Origin: Clostridia bacterium
GTDB lineage: Bacteria; Bacillota; Clostridia; Christensenellales; Aristaeellaceae
Assembly (NCBI GenBank): GCA_030529995.1
Contig: JAUMVT010000020.1
Location: 1 to 37,873 of the forward strand
Direction: 5' to 3'
Length of the DNA: 37,873 nt
Positions 33,599 through 37,873 of the stretch are shown here, in pieces (position 1 is the stretch's first letter; each line of letters starts with the position of its first letter). The position numbers were made by a program, and so were the translations under genes. Under the pieces are notes generated by a model that saw only the letters and a list, made by a program, of their open reading frames with translations, did no database searches and was not told the origin of the DNA.

Positions 33599-33808
33599 TT
33601 TCTTTTTCTCCTTATCCTGATCCTGCGGATGAGAACCAGTACCGAAGCACATGGCTGCTTCTGCCCTTGCGACATACCGCTTCGTTTTTCATCGACAGTC
33701 CGGCATGTACAGCCTAAAGAAAGCAGCTCCGCCGCGTGCCTCGGCAAATGCAGATTCTCTTTGCAGGTCATTTATTCCACAAGCAAGTATTACCTGCTGT
33801 GATGTCCT

Positions 33809-35251
33809 TTAATCATTGCCCAGCACATCCAGAATGACCAGCGAATCATCAATGCGCTTTTCCAGTGCCAGGCGGCCGTACTTATCAACCTCAGCCTTTT
33901 CCTTAACACCGTGGGTCAGGCAGCCGGGGCCGCCGATGCATCCCTGCTCGCAGGCCATGCCTTCGATAAAGTTCTCCGGCAACAGACCCTTGGAAGCCTT
34001 CAGCAGTGCCAGCTTACACTCTTCCAGGCCGCTGCAGGAAATAGCCTTCAGCTGGAAATCTTCCGGCGCAACGCCCTGTTCCTTCAGTGCCTCCACCACG
34101 GCATCCTTCAGGCCGCCGCTGCGGGCGAAAATCCGTCCGAAGTAGGACGCATTGTTCAGCACATCATCCTCCATGGACTTGAGGTCGATGTCGTAAGCAT
34201 CGATCATGGCCTGCAGCTCTTCAAAGGTGATGGCCACATCCACCAGATCCTTGACCCGATCCTGCTTGACCTCCCCCTTCTTGGCAACGCAGGGACCCAC
34301 AAAGACCACATGGCTGTCCGGATGAGCTTTCTTAATCATCTTGGCGATCATGGCCATGGGAGAAAGGTTGTGGGAGATATGCTCCACCATGGTGGGATAA
34401 TTCTTCTTGATATAGGTGACGAAGGCGGGACAGCAGGAACTGGTCAGGAATCCTTTCTCAACAAGCTCCTTAGCCTCCATATAGGCTACCATGTCGGCGC
34501 CCAGCGCCGCCTCAATGACCGTGGTAAAGCCCATGGCCTTCATGCCGGAGACTACCTGACCGGTGGTTACACCTTCAAACTGACCGGAAATGGAAGGTGC
34601 TACTACGGCGTACAGCGGACCTGCGCCTTCCTTCTTGGCGTCCTTCAGCAGCCGGATCACTTTCGTAATATAGCTCTTGTCAACAATAGCACCAAAGGGG
34701 CACTGGTACACACAAGCACCGCAGCTGACGCATTTTTCTTCATTGATGTGCGCCTTCTTGTTGGCATCCATTTTAATGGCGCCGGGCTTGCAGGCACGTT
34801 CGCAGGGACGTACGTTCTTCGTAATAGCGCTATAGGGGCAAGCAGCTACGCACTTACCGCAGGCAATGCACTTGCTGTGGTCGATAAATGCATGATGGTT
34901 CGGGAAGGAAATTGCGCCCTTCGGGCAGGCATTGGCACAGCGATGAGCAATACATCCACGGCAGGCATCACTGACTGTCACCTGGCTTACGGGGCACTCG
35001 TCACAGGCAATGGGCAGCACTTCCACTTCGGTGGTATGCTCAGGATGACCGCCCAGCGCCATCTGCACACGTTCCTGCACAATGGCACGCTCTTTATAAA
35101 TGCAGCAGCGCATGGTAGGCTGCGGACCGGGAATGATTTTCTCTGCAATGGTGAGCAGACCCTCTGTCAGTCGGTCATCTTTTGCCAACCGAGCCACTTC
35201 TCGAAGAACCTCGTACTTCAATTCCTGTACGTTCGTATCAAACTTAGCCAA
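33809..35251 (-). CDS. [FeFe] hydrogenase, group B
   Basis: This 480-residue protein has a Cys-rich N terminus with several [4Fe-4S] sites (CDECP...CRGCIAHRCANACP about 80-110; CIACGKCVAACP; CERACKP; CVSCGACVYQCP about 175-190). The H-cluster domain (about 205-460) has SCCPAF, FVGPCVAKKGE and EGMACEQGCIGGPG, all with the cluster cysteines and the conserved Lys/Glu. It fits the group B monomeric hydrogenases of Clostridia, which likely couple to ferredoxin; direction and partner are not proven. A TTG start at 35251 giving (M)AKFDTNVQ follows GGGGGC. First gene of the hydrogen operon; a 210-nt gap separates it from the ferredoxin. No HydEFG maturases are in the window. Confidence 0.93.
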   Translation of the reverse strand: MAKFDTNVQELKYEVLREVARLAKDDRLTEGLLTIAEKIIPGPQPTMRCCIYKERAIVQERVQMALGGHPEHTTEVEVLPIACDECPVSQVTVSDACRGCIAHRCANACPKGAISFPNHHAFIDHSKCIACGKCVAACPYSAITKNVRPCERACKPGAIKMDANKKAHINEEKCVSCGACVYQCPFGAIVDKSYITKVIRLLKDAKKEGAGPLYAVVAPSISGQFEGVTTGQVVSGMKAMGFTTVIEAALGADMVAYMEAKELVEKGFLTSSCCPAFVTYIKKNYPTMVEHISHNLSPMAMIAKMIKKAHPDSHVVFVGPCVAKKGEVKQDRVKDLVDVAITFEELQAMIDAYDIDLKSMEDDVLNNASYFGRIFARSGGLKDAVVEALKEQGVAPEDFQLKAISCSGLEECKLALLKASKGLLPENFIEGMACEQGCIGGPGCLTHGVKEKAEVDKYGRLALEKRIDDSLVILDVLGND

Positions 35252-35553
35252 AGCGAAGCCCCCAGTAATTGTTATTGTTTTGACTATCCTTTTTTAAGTT
35301 TCGACATGCTTTCTTTCTTTCCTTTTTCTTTTTCATATTTTTTAACAAGAAAAGAAAAACTGTCACACCGTCATGTTTCGGTGGGCTATTCTTGTGCGTT
35401 ATGACGATGGAAGCAGTTTGCAGAGAACATGCGAATGGAAATCAACATAAGAAGGCGAAAGAGCCTGCCGCCCGTTCTCACAGGCAGCAAGCTCTTTCAT
35501 CCGCTTGATTACGGTTTTCTTCAGTTTTGCAAAGCAACACCGGTGTGCGGAAC
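35252..35553. other. Intergenic region upstream of the hydrogenase operon
   Basis: About 300 bp without a supported gene. It holds the ribosome site of the TTG-started hydrogenase gene, a long pyrimidine/purine-biased tract around 35300-35360, no promoter that I could assign with confidence, and the terminator-like hairpin of the antiporter gene (35457-35498). Confidence 0.5.
35457..35498 (-). terminator. Terminator-like hairpin after the antiporter gene
   Basis: GAAAGAGC-CTGCC pairs with GGCAG-(3 nt)-GCTCTTTC (35457-35469 with 35483-35498). The minus strand shows only a broken T tract after the stem, so termination may be incomplete or Rho-assisted. Confidence 0.5.
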
Positions 35554-36756
35554 TCAGGCGTTCGCAGCAGGCTTTGCCGCTTTCTTCACGTCCGGTTTGA
35601 TTTCTCCGGCCTTGGTTAGGGCAATCTTCGTAATCACAGGACCCGTCAATTCATAAATCAGCGTACCTGCCAGCACAACAGCATTGATTACCGTGCCATA
35701 CTCCGGCAGAGAGGTCTGGCACATGCGAGCCATACCGATGGCAACGCCAGCCTGCGGAATCAAAGTGAATCCCAGGTACTTCACAATATTTGCGTCGCAT
35801 TTTTCAAGCTTTGCGCCAATGGTTGCGCCCAGTGCCTTGCCCACCGCACGGGTCAGCACATAGGCAATGCCCACAACGCCAACCGTCGGCAGGACGGCCA
35901 GGTCAAGGTTGGCACCACTGAGCACGAAGAACAGCAGGAACAGAGGCGGCGTAAAACGGTCGCACTGCTCCAGCATGGTGTCGCTTTGGCGGCACAGGTT
36001 CACCATGGTTGCGCCCACCATCATGCACACAAGCAGTGAGCTGAGACCCCACATGTCACTCAAGCCAACAGCCGCAAACACCACCATGATGGTCAGAGAC
36101 AGCTTGTTGCCCCGGGAGTGGAAGAAGCGCAGCACATACACCAGTACCAGGCCGATAACCACACCCAGCGCCAGGGAGCCCACAATCTCCACCAGCGGCT
36201 TTACAACCAGCGTCATCACGGTCAGCACTTCGCCCCGCTCAATGGTGCGTGCCAAGGCAATCATCACTGCGTAAAGAATCAGACCCAACGCATCGTCCAT
36301 GGCCACCACAGGCAGCAGCATTTTGGACACAGGGCCGTTTGCCTTATACTGACGAATGACCATCAGCGTAGCGGCAGGCGCCGTAGCAGCGGCAATGGCA
36401 CCCAAAGCCAGGCACAGGGGCAGCGGCTGCCCGATGAGGAACAGCACCAGGAAAACCAGCAAGGAAGCCGTGCAGCCCTCAAAAATGGTGATGATAATGG
36501 GCTTGATGCCGATTTCCTTCAGGTAGGACATTTTGAATTCGCCGCCGATGGAATAAGCGATGAAGCCCAGCGCCACATCGGAAATAATGGACAGCTGAGT
36601 GTTCATTTCCGGCGTCAGTGCATTCAGCACATAAGGGCCAACCACCAGACCTGCCAGCAGATAGGCCGTAACGTTAGGCAAATGAATATACCGAATCAGC
36701 CGACTGAAAAACAACCCCATGGCAAAAGCAATGGCCAACGCTAGCAGAACATTCAT
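35554..36756 (-). CDS. CPA2-type cation/proton antiporter
   Basis: This 400-residue membrane protein has 11-12 hydrophobic segments of the Na+/H+ exchanger family (KefB/NapA-like, CPA2). The N terminus LPNVTAYLLAGLVVGPYVL, the unwound-helix region AAATAPAATLMVIRQYKANG and the conserved Asp pair in VVAMDDALGLILY (about 160) are visible. It has no C-terminal RCK/TrkA-N domain; the tail is a short Lys/Ala-rich stretch. It is expected to exchange Na+ or K+ for protons. The start overlaps the stop of the PII-like gene by 4 nt (ATGA), which points to translational coupling and probably regulation by that protein. Confidence 0.92.
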   Translation of the reverse strand: MNVLLALAIAFAMGLFFSRLIRYIHLPNVTAYLLAGLVVGPYVLNALTPEMNTQLSIISDVALGFIAYSIGGEFKMSYLKEIGIKPIIITIFEGCTASLLVFLVLFLIGQPLPLCLALGAIAAATAPAATLMVIRQYKANGPVSKMLLPVVAMDDALGLILYAVMIALARTIERGEVLTVMTLVVKPLVEIVGSLALGVVIGLVLVYVLRFFHSRGNKLSLTIMVVFAAVGLSDMWGLSSLLVCMMVGATMVNLCRQSDTMLEQCDRFTPPLFLLFFVLSGANLDLAVLPTVGVVGIAYVLTRAVGKALGATIGAKLEKCDANIVKYLGFTLIPQAGVAIGMARMCQTSLPEYGTVINAVVLAGTLIYELTGPVITKIALTKAGEIKPDVKKAAKPAANA

Positions 36757-37100
36757 GCTTCCTTACGCACACCTTCCACAAAAGATACAGGCAGAGAGAA
36801 GGCAATGCCCGTGTCCGGCTTGTCCAGTCCGCCGGTCTTTTCATTGATAATCTTCATGACCTGATCACGCTTATCGTCATCAATCAACGTGAAGAGGGTC
36901 TTCGAGGTCTTCCGCTCAGGGCTGTAGAAGTGGCGAAGCAGACCCAGCATAGGCAGATCCACATTGTCATCTCCGTCCAGCACACGCATCATGCCTGTGC
37001 TGTTCAGGATGGTAGCGCCGCTGAAACCGGCTTCAAGCATGCCTTCCAGAATAGGCTCCAAGCATTCTTCACGGTTGAGCACCAACACAAAAAATTGCAT
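36753..37100 (-). CDS. PII-like signalling protein
   Basis: This 115-residue protein has the ferredoxin-like fold pattern of the PII superfamily: MQFFVLVLNREECLEPILEGMLEAGFSGATILNSTGMMRVL, then a loop (about 42-65), then KTLFTLIDDDKRDQVMKIINEKTGGLDKPDTGIAFSLPV. The classical GlnB signature and uridylylated Tyr are not present, so it is a PII-like member; a nucleotide ligand is plausible but unproven. The start at 37100 has GGGAGGA about 8 nt upstream; the longer open frame upstream runs across azlD and is not coding. It lies in one unit with the antiporter. Confidence 0.82.
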   Translation of the reverse strand: MQFFVLVLNREECLEPILEGMLEAGFSGATILNSTGMMRVLDGDDNVDLPMLGLLRHFYSPERKTSKTLFTLIDDDKRDQVMKIINEKTGGLDKPDTGIAFSLPVSFVEGVRKEA

Positions 37101-37146
37101 CCTGTATCCTCCCTCTCTGTGGCACGTTCTTACCTGCCAACGAATG

Positions 37147-37174
37147 ATTTTATCACTTTCGAACTGTTTGTCAA
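37147..37174 (-). promoter_or_regulatory. Promoter of the PII-antiporter operon
   Basis: On the minus strand consensus TTGACA (37174-37169), a 16-nt spacer and TAAAAT (37152-37147). It lies 47 nt before the PII-like start. Confidence 0.75.
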
Positions 37175-37216
37175 TCCGTTTTTCATCATTGCTTGCAGGC
37201 ACACATTCCAAATATC

Positions 37217-37549
37217 TCAAAGTCCGCCGAGCACGCGCAGAAGCACCATATACGTGATGGTGCCGATGGAAATGGAAAGAATCATCTGCTTCTTCCACAG
37301 GTGCACGGCAGCTGTTACCGCAACACCCAGCAGTGCCGGCAGCCAGTTGCAGGCTTCCGTAAAGGAGACATCCTTCAGGCAATAAATCACCAGCATGGCC
37401 ATGACAGCCCGAGGCAGCTGCTTTCCCAGCCATTGCACAAAAGCCGGGACTTTTCGTCCGTTCGGAAAAAGCAAAAAGGGGGAAAAACGGATAGCAGCGG
37501 TGGTCAAGGCCGACAAAGCGACTGTGATGCCGATTTCCAGTGTTGTCAT
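37217..37549 (-). CDS. azlD: AzlD branched-chain amino acid export subunit
   Basis: This 110-residue membrane protein has four hydrophobic segments and the family pattern TAAIRFSPFLLFPNGRKVPAFVQWLGKQLPRAVMAMLVIYCLKD. AzlD acts with AzlC as a two-part exporter of branched-chain amino acids. The ATG at 37549 overlaps the azlC stop (ATGA), the normal arrangement. The partner azlC is 5'-truncated here, so AzlD may be functionally orphaned. Confidence 0.9.
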   Translation of the reverse strand: MTTLEIGITVALSALTTAAIRFSPFLLFPNGRKVPAFVQWLGKQLPRAVMAMLVIYCLKDVSFTEACNWLPALLGVAVTAAVHLWKKQMILSISIGTITYMVLLRVLGGL

Positions 37550-37848
37550 GCGTTCTGCCCTCCTTGCTCCAGCCGATATTGTCCAAAGAAGCAAAGCAGC
37601 ATTAGAGCCATGGCAGCAAGAAGAAAACTGCTTTTCCCTACAAGCAACAGACACAGCAGTGTCCCTCCTGCACCCAGGAGCAAAGGCATCACAGCTTCCT
37701 GCATACTCATTTTCTTTGCCTTCACCGCTGCGACGGCGTCAGATGTCTGCTCCGTAACGATAACCGTGAAGAGTGCTGTCATGGCAAAGTCAATGCCGGT
37801 CAAGTCGAAAGGAATCACATTGGTTGATTGTAAAATGAAGTTGGACAC
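37546..37848 (-). pseudogene. azlC: azlC, 3' part only (5' end lost)
   Basis: The frame encodes the C-terminal part of AzlC: IPFDLTGIDFAMTALFTVIVTEQ followed by two hydrophobic segments and the end QGGQNA. Normal AzlC is about 230-250 residues; only about 90 are recognisable. Family similarity stops just before the IPFD residues (near 37828), and a TAA in the same frame lies at 37849-37851, so it does not simply run off the window. A GTG at 37848 opens the frame, but the residues it adds do not look like AzlC. The best reading is disruption at about 37829 by inserted DNA, or an assembly junction. Confidence 0.65.
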
Positions 37849-37873
37849 TTAAAAAGAAAAATCCATAGTGATG
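37829..37873. mobile_element. Possible insertion-sequence end interrupting azlC
   Basis: The sequence changes character at the azlC break and begins TGTAAAATGAAGTTGGACAC, then AT-rich DNA to the window end. A terminal TG and a GTTGGACA block are seen in inverted repeats of IS3-family (IS150-like) elements, recalled without a database check. Only 45 bp are visible, so no transposase can be shown. Confidence 0.3.

Noticed and set aside
33586..33771. 61-codon minus-strand frame in the hydrogenase-ferredoxin gap
   Set aside because: Arg/Lys-rich tail out of frame with the ferredoxin start, no family similarity and no good ribosome site. It could be a relic of a lost gene, but this cannot be supported.
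36753..37586. 277-codon frame that includes the PII-like protein
   Set aside because: The upstream 160 codons lie over azlD in another frame and over the promoter; only the part from 37100 has a ribosome site and family pattern.

Overview
The window looks like the chromosome of an anaerobic Gram-positive-lineage bacterium (Bacillota, most likely Clostridia; the exact class cannot be fixed from this sequence). The reasons are strong AGGAGG-type ribosome binding sites, canonical TTGACA/TATAAT promoters (several with an extended TGn -10), a SAM-I riboswitch in front of metK, the YabM-YabN-HU-RqcP gene order, pyruvate phosphate dikinase, and a group B [FeFe] hydrogenase beside a sensory hydrogenase. 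No tRNA, rRNA or CRISPR array was found.

Left edge (1-1313): the 3' end of an adenine-rich template-type repeat, a strongly folding spacer and a reverse transcriptase with the GNxxSQ motif. Together these are the right half of a diversity-generating retroelement (DGR); its target gene and accessory gene would lie outside the window. Then (1435-6830, + strand) come proC-rnhA, a XerS-like tyrosine recombinase preceded by a 34-bp palindromic dif-like site, a convergent small Cys-rich protein, lepA and a YpsA-like SLOG protein. A DUF1622 membrane protein and hemW are divergent at about 7.1 kb.

The block 8.5-13.4 kb (+) is a YabM-type flippase, the YabN/MazG fusion, HU, RqcP and an IspD-IspF fusion. 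A COG2509 FAD oxidoreductase follows, behind a highly folded leader that contains a terminator-like hairpin. Then comes metK under a SAM-I riboswitch with an intrinsic terminator. A bidirectional terminator separates metK from the minus-strand run glmM and dnaX-comEA-cysE-ppk, the latter four apparently one operon from a strong promoter at 22.95 kb. A divergent MATE transporter follows (+).

From 24.7 kb to the right end all genes are on the minus strand: ppdK with a two-hairpin leader; pyrG with an RlmI-like RNA methyltransferase; a hydrogen operon (group B hydrogenase, [2Fe-2S] thioredoxin-like ferredoxin, HydS sensor, SpoIIE/PP2C phosphatase); a PII-like protein translationally coupled to a CPA2 cation/proton antiporter; and azlD with a 5'-truncated azlC. 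The truncation point resembles an insertion-sequence end. Both ends of the window thus fall in probable repeats, as expected of an assembly contig boundary.

Functional themes: hydrogen metabolism and sensing, sulfur/SAM metabolism (cysE, metK), energy storage (ppk, ppdK), isoprenoid and cell-wall precursors (ispDF, glmM, flippase), and genome upkeep (xer, dnaX, rnhA, HU). The most interesting points are the DGR with its structured spacer, the dif-like site beside its recombinase, the unexplained leader RNA at 13.5 kb, and the PII-antiporter pair.
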